NCBI RefSeq assembly: GCF_003076135.1
Contig: NZ_QDGZ01000004.1
Coordinates: forward strand, 62,001-126,000
DNA from: Nocardioides gansuensis
GTDB taxonomy: Bacteria; Actinomycetota; Actinomycetes; Propionibacteriales; Nocardioidaceae
DNA length: 64,000 bases
Reading direction: 5' to 3'
The position numbers were made by a program, and so were the translations under genes. Positions 25,693 through 35,966 of this stretch are shown here, in pieces. Below the pieces are notes generated by a model, which did not search any database, was not told where the DNA came from, and saw only the letters and a program-made list of their open reading frames with translations. Every line of letters starts with the position of its first letter. Position 1 is the stretch's first letter.

Positions 25693-26792
25693 CCGCTCGC
25701 GACGTGGTCGTCCTGGGCTCCACCGGCTCGATCGGCACCCAGGCGCTCGACCTCGTCCGCGCCCACCCCGACCGGTTCCGGGTCGTCGCCCTCACGGCCG
25801 GCGGCTCGAACCCCGAGGTGTTCGAGCAGCAGGTCGCCGAGTTTGCCCCCGCCTTCCACGGGCTGGGGGAGGACGCGTCGACCGAGGCGGCCGCGCTGGA
25901 CTGCGACGTGGTCCTCAACGGCATCACCGGCGCGGTGGGCCTCCGGCCGACGCTGGCCGCCCTCGACGCCGGCAACACGCTGGCGCTGGCCAACAAGGAG
26001 TCGCTCATCATCGGCGGCCCGCTGGTGCGCGACCGGGCCCGGCCTGGCCAGATCGTCCCGGTCGACAGCGAGCACAGCGCGATCGCCCAGAGCCTGCGGG
26101 CCGGCTCCGCCGGTGAGGTACGCCGCCTGGTGCTGACCGCGAGCGGTGGACCCTTCCGCGGGCGCACCCGGGAGCAGCTCGCCGACGTCACGCCGGCCGA
26201 GGCCCTGGCCCACCCCAACTTCGCGATGGGCACGGTGATCACCACCAACTCCGCGACCCTGGTCAACAAGGGGCTCGAGGTGATCGAGGCACACCTGCTC
26301 TTCGACGTGCCGTTCGACCGCATCGACGTGGTCGTGCACCCGCAGCAGCTGATCCACTCGATGGTGGAGTTCGTCGACGGCGCGGTCGTCGCCCAACTGG
26401 GGCTGCCGACGATGCTAGTGCCGATCTCGCTGGGGATGGGCTGGCCCGACCGGGTGCCCGACGCCGAGACGCCGATCGACTGGACCAGGGCGTCCGACTG
26501 GCGATTCGAGCCGCTGGACGAGGTCGCCTTCCCGGCCGTCCGGCTGGCGCGCGAGGCGGGGGAGCGCGGTGGCACCGCCCCGGCCGTCTACAACGCCGCC
26601 AACGAGGTCTGCGTGGCCGCCTTCCACGCCGGCCGGCTCGGGTTCGTCGAGATCGTCGAGACGGTGGCGCGCGTCCTCGCCACCCACGACGTACCCTCGA
26701 AGGAGCAATTCACCGTGGACGACGTCCTGGCGGCCGATGCATGGGCCAGGGACGAAGCGGCCCGGCTCATCGGAGGGACCCACGCGCCATGA
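25689..26792 (+). CDS. dxr: 1-deoxy-D-xylulose 5-phosphate reductoisomerase
   Basis: A 367-residue Dxr, the second step of the MEP isoprenoid pathway. The NADPH site is VVVLGSTGSIGTQAL (residues 6-20); LANKESLIIGG and VPVDSEHSAI follow, and the metal/substrate region is LTASGGPFRGR. It is about 20-30 residues shorter than most family members, mainly in the segment before the central DCDVVLNGITG. GTG start overlaps the preceding stop; the end overlaps rseP (ATGA). Confidence 0.95.
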   Translation: MTARDVVVLGSTGSIGTQALDLVRAHPDRFRVVALTAGGSNPEVFEQQVAEFAPAFHGLGEDASTEAAALDCDVVLNGITGAVGLRPTLAALDAGNTLALANKESLIIGGPLVRDRARPGQIVPVDSEHSAIAQSLRAGSAGEVRRLVLTASGGPFRGRTREQLADVTPAEALAHPNFAMGTVITTNSATLVNKGLEVIEAHLLFDVPFDRIDVVVHPQQLIHSMVEFVDGAVVAQLGLPTMLVPISLGMGWPDRVPDAETPIDWTRASDWRFEPLDEVAFPAVRLAREAGERGGTAPAVYNAANEVCVAAFHAGRLGFVEIVETVARVLATHDVPSKEQFTVDDVLAADAWARDEAARLIGGTHAP

Positions 26793-28141
26793 CCGCGCTC
26801 TATTACGCACTGGGCGTGCTCGTCTTCGCCGTCGCCATCATGCTCTCGATCGGGCTGCACGAGTTCGGCCACCTGATCCCGGCGAAGAAGTTCGGCGGCA
26901 AGGTGAGCCAGTGGTTCATCGGCTTCGGCCCCACGGTGTGGAGCAAGCGGATCGGCGAGACGGAGTACGGCGTCAAGGCGATCCCGCTCGGCGGCTACGT
27001 GAAGATCATCGGCATGCTGCCGCCCGGCGCCGAGCAGCTCGTCGAGGAGACGACCGTCGACGCCGAGGGCCGCCAGGTGCACCGGGTGCGCAAGTCCAAC
27101 ACCGGCCTGTTCACCCAGCTGATCTCCGACGCCCGCTCCGCGGAGTGGGAGCTCGTCGGCCCGGACGACGCCGACCGGCTGTTCTACAAGATGCCCTGGT
27201 GGAAGAAGGTCGTGGTGATGGGCGGCGGCCCGATGGTCAACATCGCCATCGCGTTCTTCATCTTCACCGGCGTCTTCGCCACCTACGGCAACCCCACCGA
27301 CCGGGTGCTCGAGCCCGTCGTGAGCTCCGTCGCGCCGTGCGTCGTGCCGTTCGAGGAGAGCGGTCGTGAGTGCACGGCAGAGGATCCGGCGACGCCGGCG
27401 TACGCCGCCGGTCTCAAGCCGGACGACCGCATCGTCGCCTTCAACGGCACCGAGGTCGGTGACGACTGGCAGCTGCTCCAGGACCGGATCCGCGCCAACG
27501 CCGACGGCGAGGCGGACCTGACGATCCTGCGCGACGGCGTCGAGCAGACGGTCCACACCAACACGACGGTCACCCTCCGGCCGAAGTCGCTCGAGGACGA
27601 GACGCTCGTGCAGGTCGGCTTCCTGGGCGTGACGCCCGAGTTCCATATCCAGACCGGTGGCCCGGTCTACACGCTCGGCGAGATGGGCGGCATGACCGTC
27701 GACACGGTGCAGGCGCTCGTGCAGCTGCCCGTCAAGGTCTGGGGTGTGGCCAAGGCGATCGCCGGCGTCGAGGAGCGGGCGATCGACAGCCCGGTCAGCA
27801 TCGTCGGGGGCGGGCGCTTCGCCGGGGAGACGGTCTCCCACGAGGAGTTCCTGGTCTCGGAGAAGCTCGTCTACCTCCTCATGCTGATCGCCGGCTTCAA
27901 CTTCTTCATCGGCATGTTCAACTTCGTGCCGCTGCTGCCGCTCGACGGCGGCCACATCGCCGGCGCGCTCTACGAGGGTGCGCGACGTGGCGTCGCGCGG
28001 CTGCTCGGCCGGCCCGACCCCGGCTACGTCGACGTGGCCAGGCTGCTGCCGGTGGCGTACGTCGTGGGGCTGGCCATGCTGGTGATGGGCGTCGTGCTCA
28101 TCGTCGGCGACATCGTGGTGCCGCTGCACATCACCTCCTGA
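26789..28141 (+). CDS. rseP: RIP metalloprotease RseP (site-2 protease)
   Basis: A 450-residue intramembrane zinc protease that cleaves anti-sigma factors and signal-peptide remnants. HEFGH is at residues 24-28 inside the first membrane helix; a PDZ domain (AYAAGLKPDDRIVAFNGTEV) lies near 210-280; the second active-site motif is LLPLDGGH near 390. Start overlaps dxr by 4 bp. The order dxr-rseP-ispG is the normal actinobacterial one. Confidence 0.95.
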   Translation: MTALYYALGVLVFAVAIMLSIGLHEFGHLIPAKKFGGKVSQWFIGFGPTVWSKRIGETEYGVKAIPLGGYVKIIGMLPPGAEQLVEETTVDAEGRQVHRVRKSNTGLFTQLISDARSAEWELVGPDDADRLFYKMPWWKKVVVMGGGPMVNIAIAFFIFTGVFATYGNPTDRVLEPVVSSVAPCVVPFEESGRECTAEDPATPAYAAGLKPDDRIVAFNGTEVGDDWQLLQDRIRANADGEADLTILRDGVEQTVHTNTTVTLRPKSLEDETLVQVGFLGVTPEFHIQTGGPVYTLGEMGGMTVDTVQALVQLPVKVWGVAKAIAGVEERAIDSPVSIVGGGRFAGETVSHEEFLVSEKLVYLLMLIAGFNFFIGMFNFVPLLPLDGGHIAGALYEGARRGVARLLGRPDPGYVDVARLLPVAYVVGLAMLVMGVVLIVGDIVVPLHITS

Positions 28142-28143
28142 CC

Positions 28144-28167
28144 GGGTCTCGCTCCGCTCGACCAACC
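28144..28167 (+). repeat. Possible dispersed intergenic repeat
   Basis: The segment GGTCTCGCTCCGCTCGACCA resembles short GC-rich intergenic repeats ending in CTCGACCA that I recall from Nocardioides-type genomes. A related string, CCTCGACAGGCTCTACCA, follows tsf near 14038-14055. Two copies only are visible here. Confidence 0.3.
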
Positions 28168-28176
28168 AGCGCTCCC

Positions 28177-28182
28177 TAGACT
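28177..28182 (+). promoter_or_regulatory. -10 TAGACT, leaderless start of ispG
   Basis: TAGACT ends 7 nt before the ATG at 28190; no Shine-Dalgarno. Confidence 0.6.
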
Positions 28183-28189
28183 TGGCGCC

Positions 28190-29341
28190 ATGACCTCCGT
28201 CGGCCTCGGCATGCCCGCGCTGCCCCCGCCCGTCCTGGCTCCCCGTCGTCCCACCCGGCAGATCAAGGTGGGGCAGGTCGGCGTCGGCAGCGAGTCGCCG
28301 ATCTCCGTGCAGTCGATGACGACCACCCTGACCGCCGACGTCAACGCCACCCTCCAGCAGATCGCCGAGCTGACGGCCGCCGGCTGCGACATCGTGCGCG
28401 TCGCCTGCCCGAGCGCCGACGACGCCGAGGCGCTGCCGGACATCGCGCGCAAGTCGCAGATCCCGGTGATCGCCGACATCCACTTCCAGCCGAAGTACGT
28501 CTTCGCCGCGATCGAGGCGGGCTGCGCCGCGGTGCGGGTCAACCCCGGCAACATCAAGAAGTTCGACGACCAGGTCAAGGAGATCGCGCGGGCCGCGAAG
28601 GACCACGGCACGTCGATCCGGATCGGCGTCAACGCCGGGTCCCTCGACAAGCGGCTGCTGGAGAAGCACGGCAAGGCCACGCCCGAGGCGCTCGTGGAGT
28701 CGGCCGTGTGGGAGGCCTCGCTCTTCGAGGAGCACGACTTCTACGACTTCAAGATCTCCGTGAAGCACAACGACCCCGTCGTCATGGTGCGCGCCTACGA
28801 GCTGCTCGCCGAGCAGGGCGACTGGCCGCTGCACCTGGGCGTCACCGAGGCGGGCCCGGCGTTCCAGGGCACCATCAAGTCCGCCACCGCGTTCGGCGCG
28901 CTGCTCAGCAAGGGCATCGGCGACACGATCCGGGTCTCCCTCTCCGCCCCGCCGGTGGAGGAGGTCAAGGTGGGCATCCAGATCCTGCAGTCGCTCAACC
29001 TCCGCGAGCGCAAGCTCGAGATCGTCTCCTGCCCCAGCTGCGGGCGCGCGCAGGTGGACGTCTACACCCTCGCCGAGCAGGTGACCGCGGGCCTCGACGG
29101 CCTCGAGGTCCCGCTCCGGGTCGCCGTGATGGGCTGCGTCGTCAACGGCCCGGGCGAGGCTCGGGAGGCCGACCTCGGGGTCGCGTCCGGCAACGGCAAG
29201 GGCCAGATCTTCGTGCGGGGCGAGGTCATCAAGACGGTGCCGGAGTCCCAGATCGTGGAGACGCTGATCGAGGAGGCCATGCGGATCGCCGAGGGCATGG
29301 AAGCGGTCGAGGGCGCAGAGCCCAGCGTGACCGTATCCTGA
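28190..29341 (+). CDS. ispG: 4-hydroxy-3-methylbut-2-enyl diphosphate synthase (GcpE)
   Basis: A 383-residue iron-sulfur enzyme of the MEP pathway that makes HMBPP. The TIM-barrel part ([28 protein letters not shown]) is followed by the C-terminal cluster cysteines in [11 protein letters not shown] and [13 protein letters not shown]. Length is normal. It works with Dxr encoded 1.4 kb upstream but has its own promoter. Confidence 0.96.
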   Translation: MTSVGLGMPALPPPVLAPRRPTRQIKVGQVGVGSESPISVQSMTTTLTADVNATLQQIAELTAAGCDIVRVACPSADDAEALPDIARKSQIPVIADIHFQPKYVFAAIEAGCAAVRVNPGNIKKFDDQVKEIARAAKDHGTSIRIGVNAGSLDKRLLEKHGKATPEALVESAVWEASLFEEHDFYDFKISVKHNDPVVMVRAYELLAEQGDWPLHLGVTEAGPAFQGTIKSATAFGALLSKGIGDTIRVSLSAPPVEEVKVGIQILQSLNLRERKLEIVSCPSCGRAQVDVYTLAEQVTAGLDGLEVPLRVAVMGCVVNGPGEAREADLGVASGNGKGQIFVRGEVIKTVPESQIVETLIEEAMRIAEGMEAVEGAEPSVTVS

Positions 29342-29384
29342 CCTCGCGGCCGGGCCTCTGGCCCGCTTTCTCGAGGTGGTGGCC

Positions 29385-29633
29385 ATGGACTCTGGTGGCG
29401 GATTCGGGCTGCTCTTCGGGCTCGTGGTGCTCGCCGGAGTGGTGGGCACGCTCTGGAAGATCGGCACGGCCCGTGACATGGCGCGCTCGGCCGGTCTCGA
29501 CGAGGACAGGGCAGCCACGATGGCGGTGCTCACCGATGACGGGCTCGAGGAGCTCGCCTCACTGCTCGCCCGCGGCGTGATCAGCCAGGAGGAGCACGAC
29601 CGGGCGAGGGCCGACGTGCTCAGGTCCATCTGA
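29385..29633 (+). CDS. Small membrane protein with SHOCT-like C-terminus
   Basis: An 82-residue protein: a Gly-rich N-terminal membrane helix (about residues 7-25) and a C-terminal LEELASLLARGVISQEEHDR segment resembling the SHOCT oligomerisation motif (leader-helix-turn with 'G.I..EEF'). GAGG lies 8 nt before the ATG. Function unknown. Confidence 0.65.
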   Translation: MDSGGGFGLLFGLVVLAGVVGTLWKIGTARDMARSAGLDEDRAATMAVLTDDGLEELASLLARGVISQEEHDRARADVLRSI

Positions 29634-29659
29634 GAGCGGCGGCGGACCCAGCGGGTGGC

Positions 29660-29665
29660 TAGAGT
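29660..29665 (+). promoter_or_regulatory. -10 TAGAGT, leaderless start of the DUF4081-GNAT gene
   Basis: TAGAGT ends 7 nt before the GTG at 29673, which decides this start over an in-frame codon 18 nt upstream. Confidence 0.6.
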
Positions 29666-29672
29666 CGCCTCC

Positions 29673-30521
29673 GTGCTGACCAGGCGCGGCCAGGTGAGGC
29701 TGCTCGGACCCGACGACCTCGAGGGTTTCCTCGCCCTCACCGGTCGCGACCCCGTGCTCAACGTGTTCGCCGAGTACCGCGCCCGGATCACCTACCTCGA
29801 GCCCCGGTGGCTGGGGGGTGAGGTGTGGGGACGCTTCCGCGGCAGCGAGCTGGTGGCGGGCTGCCACATGGGCGCCAACCTGGTGCCCGTGGAGTGCACG
29901 CCCGACGACGTCCTGGCCTTCACCGAGCAGGCGCTCGCTCGGGTGCGGTCGACGGCCACCATCGTCGGACCCCACCAGCCCGTCGAGGCGTTCTGGCAGG
30001 CCGTGTCGGACCGCTGGGGCAGCCCCCGCGAGGCGCGCTGGCGCCAGCCCCACCTGGTCATCGACGGCCCTCCGCGGGTCGCCCCGGACCCGCGCGTGCG
30101 GGTCACCACGCGGGCCGACGTCGAGGCCGTCTACCCGGCCTGCGTGGCGATGTACACCGAGGAGGTCGGCGTCTCGCCCGAGGTCGGTGGCGGCAAGGAC
30201 CTCTACCGTGCCCGCGTCGAGCAGCTCGTCCTCCGCGGCTGGTCGTTCGCCCGCTTCGACGACGAGGGGCAGGTCGAGTTCAAGGCCGAGGTGGCCTGCG
30301 CGACGCCGTACGCCGCGCAGGTGCAGGGCGTCTATGTGCGCCCCGACCTGCGCAACCAGGGCGTCGCCACCGCAGGCATGGCGGCTGTCGTCGAGCTGGT
30401 CCGGGCGAAGGTCGCCCCGGTCGTGTCGCTCTACGTCAACGACTGGAACGAGCCGGCGCGGGCGGCCTACGCCAGGGTGGGCTTCACCGAGACGGCGCGG
30501 ATGTCGACGCTGATGTTCTAA
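29673..30521 (+). CDS. DUF4081 domain GNAT N-acetyltransferase
   Basis: A 282-residue protein of two halves. The first (to about residue 130) is the DUF4081-type domain (VRLLGPDDLEGFLALTGRDP, GGEVWGRF). The second is GNAT, with the acetyl-CoA loop VYVRPDLRNQGVATAGM and the closing NDWNEPARAAYARVGF. Actinobacterial proteins of this kind commonly lie between ispG and proS; the acceptor is unknown. Confidence 0.85.
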   Translation: MLTRRGQVRLLGPDDLEGFLALTGRDPVLNVFAEYRARITYLEPRWLGGEVWGRFRGSELVAGCHMGANLVPVECTPDDVLAFTEQALARVRSTATIVGPHQPVEAFWQAVSDRWGSPREARWRQPHLVIDGPPRVAPDPRVRVTTRADVEAVYPACVAMYTEEVGVSPEVGGGKDLYRARVEQLVLRGWSFARFDDEGQVEFKAEVACATPYAAQVQGVYVRPDLRNQGVATAGMAAVVELVRAKVAPVVSLYVNDWNEPARAAYARVGFTETARMSTLMF

Positions 30522-30534
30522 AGGCGCCGCCGAG

Positions 30535-31539
30535 TCAGCCGCGTGGCGACTGGCGCACCAGCTCGCGGCGCGGGGCCACCGTGCGCGGCGCCTGCACCGG
30601 GACGGGGTCTGTCGCGTTCTCGCACTCGTCGACCTCGCAGCGCACGGTCGAGGACTGTGTCTGGCCGTTGACCTCGAGGAGCAGGCGGGTGTCGCTCTCC
30701 CACTCCACGGCGCCGAACCAGTTGGTCCTGTACGACGCCAGCCGGTCGCCGCCGATCTCGTGCACCGTGACCTCGGCGGGGCCGAGACCGTCCGAGAGGA
30801 TGCCGATCGTGGCCATCCGGTCACCGTCGGGGGAGAAGGCGTCCACCCGCTCGTCACAGGACTTCCAGAGCACGTGGCGCGGCGCCGACAGCGGCGTCAC
30901 CTTGGTGCAGCCGCCCTGGTAGGGGTCGTCGGTGTAGGAAGCCAGCCGGTCGGACCCGAGGTCGACCGCGTTCAGCGGGCGCTTCGTCACCCGGGTGATC
31001 GACCCGGTCACGGTGTCCCACCACGCGACGCCGCTCTCCCAGCCGCTGAGCAGCACCTTGCGGCCCGAGCGTGCCGCCGGCGCGTCGTACACCTCGTCGA
31101 ACGTCCGCGAGACCTTGAGCTTGCCGCTGCGGGCGGACCAGAGCTTGACCACGCTCCGGCCGCGGACGTACTTGCTGCGCACCAGCCGGCGTCCGTCCTC
31201 GGACACCACGACGTTGTAGGGCTCGATGCCCTTGAGCAGCGTGCGGAAGGTGCCGTCGGGGAAGACCCGCTTGATCTTCCGGTCGCTCTGGCCATCCGCA
31301 CTGGTGGTGCCGACGATCCACGCCGAGCCGGAGCGGCCTAGGAGGTAGGCCCGGTCGCCGCCCACGACGAAGGTGCGGCCGCGGGCCACGAGGTCGCCGT
31401 CCTCGATGTGGGCGATCGCGATGTCGGAGCCGTGAGGCAGGTCCTCGGGCTGGAGGTCGGTGGTGGCCGCGGCAGCCGGTGCCTGCAGGGCGATCAGGGA
31501 CGCCACTGTGGCGAGCGCGAGCTGTCGGGTGGTCTTCAT
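30535..31539 (-). CDS. Secreted propeller-like protein, paralogue A
   Basis: A 334-residue protein with a signal peptide (residues 1-26, ending APAAAA). The rest looks like WD40/propeller blades of the TolB/lactonase sort: [75 protein letters not shown] Cys pair near the C-terminus (VRCEVDECENATDP) may form a disulfide. It is a tandem paralogue of the next gene. GGAGGACCG precedes the ATG. No enzyme motif is recognised. Confidence 0.75.
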   Translation of the reverse strand: MKTTRQLALATVASLIALQAPAAAATTDLQPEDLPHGSDIAIAHIEDGDLVARGRTFVVGGDRAYLLGRSGSAWIVGTTSADGQSDRKIKRVFPDGTFRTLLKGIEPYNVVVSEDGRRLVRSKYVRGRSVVKLWSARSGKLKVSRTFDEVYDAPAARSGRKVLLSGWESGVAWWDTVTGSITRVTKRPLNAVDLGSDRLASYTDDPYQGGCTKVTPLSAPRHVLWKSCDERVDAFSPDGDRMATIGILSDGLGPAEVTVHEIGGDRLASYRTNWFGAVEWESDTRLLLEVNGQTQSSTVRCEVDECENATDPVPVQAPRTVAPRRELVRQSPRG

Positions 31540-31726
31540 CGGTCCTCCGAGCGGATCGTCGAGCATGTCAGCGCCCGAGCCGCGATGGCAGCCCCGGGCG
31601 CACACCCATCCTCGCGCGCATGTCCTCGATGTCCAGTTCCGGCACCACCGCCGCCCCGGCCAGGCTCCCGATGCAGCTGCCGATGATCCGGGCGGCGCTG
31701 GGCGCGGCCCGCGGCTGAGCCCGCGT
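31540..31726. other. Spacer with a fossil copy of the proS promoter
   Basis: Between the two paralogues, 31601-31622 matches the proS promoter and start (32804-32825) at 20 of 22 positions, but the -10 has changed from TATCCT to CATCCT and no proS coding sequence follows. It marks one end of an ancient tandem duplication. Confidence 0.6.
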
Positions 31727-32701
31727 TCAGCGCGCCGACAGCCGGTAGGTCGGGACCTTTCCGGGGTCCGTCGCGTTCTCGCACACCTCGACGACGCACC
31801 GCACGGTCGACGCCTTGCGCTCGCCGTTGACGTCGAGCAGGAGAGCGGTGTCCGACTCCCACCTGATCGAGCCGAACCAGCTGGTCGTGTAGTGGGCCCG
31901 ACGCGTGCCGTCCACCTCGCGCAGCCACACGTCGACCGGGCCGATCCCGTCGGACAGGATGTGCACGGTCGCCATTCGCTCGCCGTCGGGCGAGAATGCC
32001 TCGACGCGCTCCTTGCAGGAGCGCCAGAGCATCTTGCGCGGCCGGGTCACCGGGCTCACCACCGTGCAGCCGTCCTCGTACGGATCTCCGGTGAAGGAGG
32101 CCATCAGGTCGAGCGAGAGATCGACCTCCCAGGCGCGGCGCCGGGTGATCCGGCCGGTCCAGTCCGTGGTGCTGTCCCACTCGAGGGTGCCCCGGTCGCC
32201 CGCGAGCACGACCTGGTCGCCCGCGAGGGCGCGTACGTCGAGGTAGCCCGCGAAGGTCCGGTCCGCGAGCAGCCTCCCGCTGCGGGCGGACCAGACCCGC
32301 ACCACCGAGCTCTTGTCGCGGGTGTGCAGGGTCGTGCGCGCCAGGCGGCCGCCGTCGTCGGAGACGACGACCTCGTAGGGACTGACTCCGCGCAGCAGCG
32401 TCTTGAACGAGTCGTCCGGTCGGAGCCGCTTGATCCGGAACCGACCACCTCCGTCGGCGTTCGTGGTGCCGACGATCCAGGCCTTCCCGGACCGGCCGAG
32501 CAGGTAGGCGCGGGGGGCGCCGAGGTCGACGCGCCGGTCGCCGTCGACGAAGACGCCGTCCTCGATGTGAGCGATCGCGATGTCCGCACCCCGCGGCAGC
32601 TGCTCGGGCTGCACGTCGACGCTCGGAGCGGCGGCCAGCGCCGGCGCGGCGAGGAGGACGGCGCCGACGAGCGCGGCGAGGGTGCGGAGCAGGCGGGACA
32701 T
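31727..32701 (-). CDS. Secreted propeller-like protein, paralogue B
   Basis: A 324-residue paralogue of the previous gene, with its own signal peptide (residues 1-24, ending ALAA). Shared blocks include [55 protein letters not shown] and [11 protein letters not shown]. The two differ most in the middle blades. The start follows GGAGGACCC. It diverges from proS across a 121-bp gap. Function unknown; likely an extracytoplasmic binding or envelope protein. Confidence 0.75.
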   Translation of the reverse strand: MSRLLRTLAALVGAVLLAAPALAAAPSVDVQPEQLPRGADIAIAHIEDGVFVDGDRRVDLGAPRAYLLGRSGKAWIVGTTNADGGGRFRIKRLRPDDSFKTLLRGVSPYEVVVSDDGGRLARTTLHTRDKSSVVRVWSARSGRLLADRTFAGYLDVRALAGDQVVLAGDRGTLEWDSTTDWTGRITRRRAWEVDLSLDLMASFTGDPYEDGCTVVSPVTRPRKMLWRSCKERVEAFSPDGERMATVHILSDGIGPVDVWLREVDGTRRAHYTTSWFGSIRWESDTALLLDVNGERKASTVRCVVEVCENATDPGKVPTYRLSAR

Positions 32702-32809
32702 GGGTCCTCCGGGCGGCGGGGGCGGGGCGTTCACAAGGGAGGACGCGGGCCGGCGCCTCCCGGTTGCGCTGCAGCCGGAACTGCTTCGCGGTCCCGGACC
32801 CCGCACACC

Positions 32810-32815
32810 TATCCT
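32810..32815 (+). promoter_or_regulatory. -10 TATCCT, leaderless start of proS
   Basis: TATCCT ends 7 nt before the ATG at 32823; no Shine-Dalgarno is present. Confidence 0.6.
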
Positions 32816-32822
32816 TGCGCGC

Positions 32823-34592
32823 ATGATCCTGCGGATGTCCTCCCTGTTCGTGCGCACGCTGCGTGACGACCCCAACGACGCGGAGGTGCCGAGCCACCGG
32901 CTGCTCGTCCGCGCCGGCTACATCCGCCGCAACGCGCCGGGCGTCTACACCTGGCTGCCGCTGGGCCTGCGGGTGCTGCGCAAGGTGGAGAGCATCATCC
33001 GGGAGGAGATGGACGCCATCGGCGCCCAGGAGCTCTCGTTCCCCGCGCTGCTGCCCAAGGAGCCCTACGAGGCCACCGGCCGCTGGACCGAGTACGGCGA
33101 CAACATCTTCCGCCTCCAGGACCGCAAGGGCGCCGACTACCTCCTCGGCCCCACCCACGAGGAGATGTTCACCCTCGTGGTGAAGGATCTCTACTCCTCC
33201 TACAAGGACCTGCCGCTCGCGATCTACCAGATCCAGACGAAGTACCGCGACGAGGCGCGCCCCCGCGCCGGCCTGCTGCGCGGCCGCGAGTTCGTGATGA
33301 AGGACTCCTACTCCTTCGACGTCGACGATGCCGGCCTCGAGGCGTCCTACCAGAGGCACCGCGAGGCCTATATCCGGATCTTCGACCGGCTCGGCTTCGA
33401 GTACGTCATCGTCAAGGCGACGTCCGGTGCCATGGGCGGCTCCGCCTCCGAGGAGTTCCTCGCCAAGGCGGCAGTCGGCGAGGACACCTACGTCGCCTGC
33501 ACGCACTGCGACTACGCCGCCAACGTGGAGGCGGTCGCCGTCCGGCCCCCCGCCCCCGCGGCGTACGACGACGTCCCCGCCGCCCACGCGGAGGAGACCC
33601 CCGACACCCCGACCATCGAGACGCTCGTCGACCACCTCAACGAGCACCTCCCGCGCGAGGACCGGCCCTGGGAGGCCGGGGACACGCTCAAGAACGTGCT
33701 CGTCGTGCTCCGCCACCCCGACGGGACGAAGGAGCCGCTGGCCATCGGCGTGCCCGGCGACCGGGATGTCGACCTCAGGCGCCTCGGCGGCCAGCTCGAG
33801 CCCATCGAGGTCGAGGCGATGGACGAGACCGAGATGAAGAACCACCCCGCGCTGGTGAAGGGCTACATCGGCCCCGGCGTCCTGGGCGAGCAGTCGACGT
33901 CCGGCATCCGCTTCCTCGTGGACCCCCGCATCGTCGAGGGCACCCGCTGGGTGACCGGCGCCGACGTCGCCGGCAGCCACGTGGTCGACATGGTGGCCGG
34001 GCGAGACTTCACGCCCGACGGCACGATCGAGGCCGCCGACGTGCGCGACGGCGACGAGTGCCCCAACTGCCAGGAGGGCACGCTCACGGCCGCCCGCGGC
34101 ATCGAGATGGGCCACATCTTCCAGCTGGGCCGCAAGTACGCCGAGGCGCTGGGCCTGCAGGTCCTCGACGAGAACGGCAAGCTGGTCACCGTCACGATGG
34201 GCTCCTACGGCATCGGTCCCTCGCGCGGCGTCGCCGCCATCGCCGAGAACACCCTCGACGAGATCGGGCTCTGCTGGCCGCGCGCGGTGGCGCCCGCCGA
34301 TGTCCACGTGGTCGCCGCCGGCAAGGACGAGGCCGTGTTCGCCGCGGCGGAGGAGCTGGTCGGCGAGCTGTCCCGCCAGGGCCTCGACGTGATCTACGAC
34401 GACCGGGCCGGCAAGGTGAGTCCGGGCGTGAAGTTCAAGGACGCCGAGCTGATCGGCGTGCCGACGATCGTCACCGTGGGGCGCGGCCTCGCCGACGGCG
34501 AGGTCGAGATCAAGGACCGGCGCACGGGCGAGCGCGAGGACGTGGCCGTCGACGCCGCGGCCGCGCGCCTCGTCGAGGTCGTGCGTGGCTGA
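32823..34592 (+). CDS. proS: Prolyl-tRNA synthetase (bacterial type)
   Basis: A 589-residue class II synthetase with the bacterial layout: catalytic core ([31 protein letters not shown]; motif 3 region [12 protein letters not shown]), an inserted editing domain between about residues 225 and 400, and the anticodon-binding C-terminal domain ([27 protein letters not shown]). The ATG at 32823 is chosen from the leaderless promoter; a second in-frame ATG lies 12 nt on. The stop overlaps the HAD gene. Confidence 0.96.
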   Translation: MILRMSSLFVRTLRDDPNDAEVPSHRLLVRAGYIRRNAPGVYTWLPLGLRVLRKVESIIREEMDAIGAQELSFPALLPKEPYEATGRWTEYGDNIFRLQDRKGADYLLGPTHEEMFTLVVKDLYSSYKDLPLAIYQIQTKYRDEARPRAGLLRGREFVMKDSYSFDVDDAGLEASYQRHREAYIRIFDRLGFEYVIVKATSGAMGGSASEEFLAKAAVGEDTYVACTHCDYAANVEAVAVRPPAPAAYDDVPAAHAEETPDTPTIETLVDHLNEHLPREDRPWEAGDTLKNVLVVLRHPDGTKEPLAIGVPGDRDVDLRRLGGQLEPIEVEAMDETEMKNHPALVKGYIGPGVLGEQSTSGIRFLVDPRIVEGTRWVTGADVAGSHVVDMVAGRDFTPDGTIEAADVRDGDECPNCQEGTLTAARGIEMGHIFQLGRKYAEALGLQVLDENGKLVTVTMGSYGIGPSRGVAAIAENTLDEIGLCWPRAVAPADVHVVAAGKDEAVFAAAEELVGELSRQGLDVIYDDRAGKVSPGVKFKDAELIGVPTIVTVGRGLADGEVEIKDRRTGEREDVAVDAAAARLVEVVRG

Positions 34593-35292
34593 GCTCCGCG
34601 CCGTCATCTTCGACTGGGGCGGCACGCTCACCCGCTGGCACGACGTCGACTTCCACGCCGAGTCGCTGGCGCTCGCGCAGGCCGTGGTCAACGCCGACCA
34701 CCACGACCCGAGCGAGATCACGACCCGGCTGCACGAGGCGGGCGGCATCGTGTGGGGGCGCTCGCGTGACCACCAGCAGAGCGCGACGATCGCCGACCTC
34801 TTCACCGAGGCCGGACTCGACCACGACCCCGAGCTGCTGCAGGCCTACTACGAGTTCTGGCTGCCGCACACACCGACGGACCCCGAGGTGCGCCCGATGC
34901 TCGAGGAGCTCCGGGAGATGGGCCTGAAGATCGGTGTGCTGTCCAACACGATCTGGCCACGGGAGTGGCACGTCGGGTTCTTCGAGCGCGACGGGGTCTA
35001 CGACCTGATCGACGGTGACGTCTACACCAGCGAGATCCCGTGGACGAAGCCGTCGCCGAAGGCCTTCCGCGCGGCGATGGAGGCCGTGGGCGTCGACGAC
35101 CCCGCCGCGTGCGTCTACGTCGGCGACCGGTTGTACGACGACGTGTGGGGCGCGCACGAGGCCGGGCTCCGTGCGATCCACATCCCGTTGAGCACGATCC
35201 CGGCCGACCAGGTGGGCCACACGGAGGGTCGTCCGGACGCCGAGGTGCGGGCGCTGCGCGAGCTGCCCGACGCCGTACGGAGCCTGGGCTGA
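34585..35292 (+). CDS. HAD family hydrolase
   Basis: A 235-residue haloacid-dehalogenase-type phosphatase. Motif I is FDWGGTLT (residues 9-16; nucleophile Asp10), motif II VLSNT, motif III Lys in WTKPSPKAF, motif [15 protein letters not shown]. Substrate unknown. The GTG overlaps the proS stop by 8 bp. Confidence 0.9.
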   Translation: MAELRAVIFDWGGTLTRWHDVDFHAESLALAQAVVNADHHDPSEITTRLHEAGGIVWGRSRDHQQSATIADLFTEAGLDHDPELLQAYYEFWLPHTPTDPEVRPMLEELREMGLKIGVLSNTIWPREWHVGFFERDGVYDLIDGDVYTSEIPWTKPSPKAFRAAMEAVGVDDPAACVYVGDRLYDDVWGAHEAGLRAIHIPLSTIPADQVGHTEGRPDAEVRALRELPDAVRSLG

Positions 35293-35536
35293 GCGTGAGC
35301 CGTGCTGCAGGTTTCTGCAGTGCACAAAGATGAAGCAAGCGATGCCTAGGTCCCGCTGCCGACGTGCTGCATGATTTCACCTGTGACCGGGCCGCCCCAT
35401 AGGGCTCGGATCATCCAGGGTGATGCTGACCAAGCCCAGTGGCGCGGTTCGCGGACTCACCCCAAGGGAGAGATCTCGGGACTCACCCTCGGGGTGTGGC
35501 CGCGGACCGCGTTGGCATTTCGGCCGGGTGCGGCCG

Positions 35537-35966
35537 GCTAGCCCAGCTCGGGAGCGCCGGGGAAGGGCTCGGGTCGTCCGCCGACCGCGAGGGCCTGCAG
35601 GGCTGCCTCGGCCAGTGCCGTCGCGGCCCAGCGCCGGAGCCCGCCGACGGTCTGCGCGACCTGGGCGGCGTAGGTCTCCTGGCAGGCACGTTCGGTCTCC
35701 AGGGCGGCCCGCTTGATGCGTGTCGCGACGACCAGGTTGCGCGGCACCTCGTAGGTCGCGGCAGCGGCCACCGGCTCACCGCCCAGGTCGGCGATGGCGA
35801 GGCGCAGCTGGTCGCGACGGGCGCGGTGAGCGCGATAGCCCGCCTCGACCGCCGCGTAGAGCCCGGGATCGGCGGACTGGGACGTGCGGCCGCCGTAGAG
35901 ACCGTAGAGGAAGACCGCAGCGTGCTCCGCGGCCAGCGTGGTCTGCAGTGCGTCGAGAGCGCTCAT
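35537..35966 (-). CDS. DUF4439 ferritin-like protein
   Basis: A 142-residue four-helix protein of the DUF4439 ferritin-like family. The N-terminal helix has LQTTLAAEHAAVFLYGLYGG, with the Glu-His pair expected of a di-iron-type helix; a second metal-type helix is AGYRAHRARRDQLRLAIADLG. Function is unknown. It overlaps the upstream lipoprotein gene by 4 bp (ATGA), so the two are made together. The coding end is at 35538. Confidence 0.8.

Noticed and set aside
26588..29791. A 1000-codon minus-strand open frame opposite rseP and ispG
   Set aside because: Same artefact: antisense to conserved genes, with a translation rich in His, Asp, Arg and Gly.
35293..35537. Possible small genes or repeats after the HAD gene
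   Set aside because: Two GGACTCACCC copies and CTGCAG-type palindromes are seen, but no ORF with a ribosome binding site; it is likely just the junction of convergent genes.
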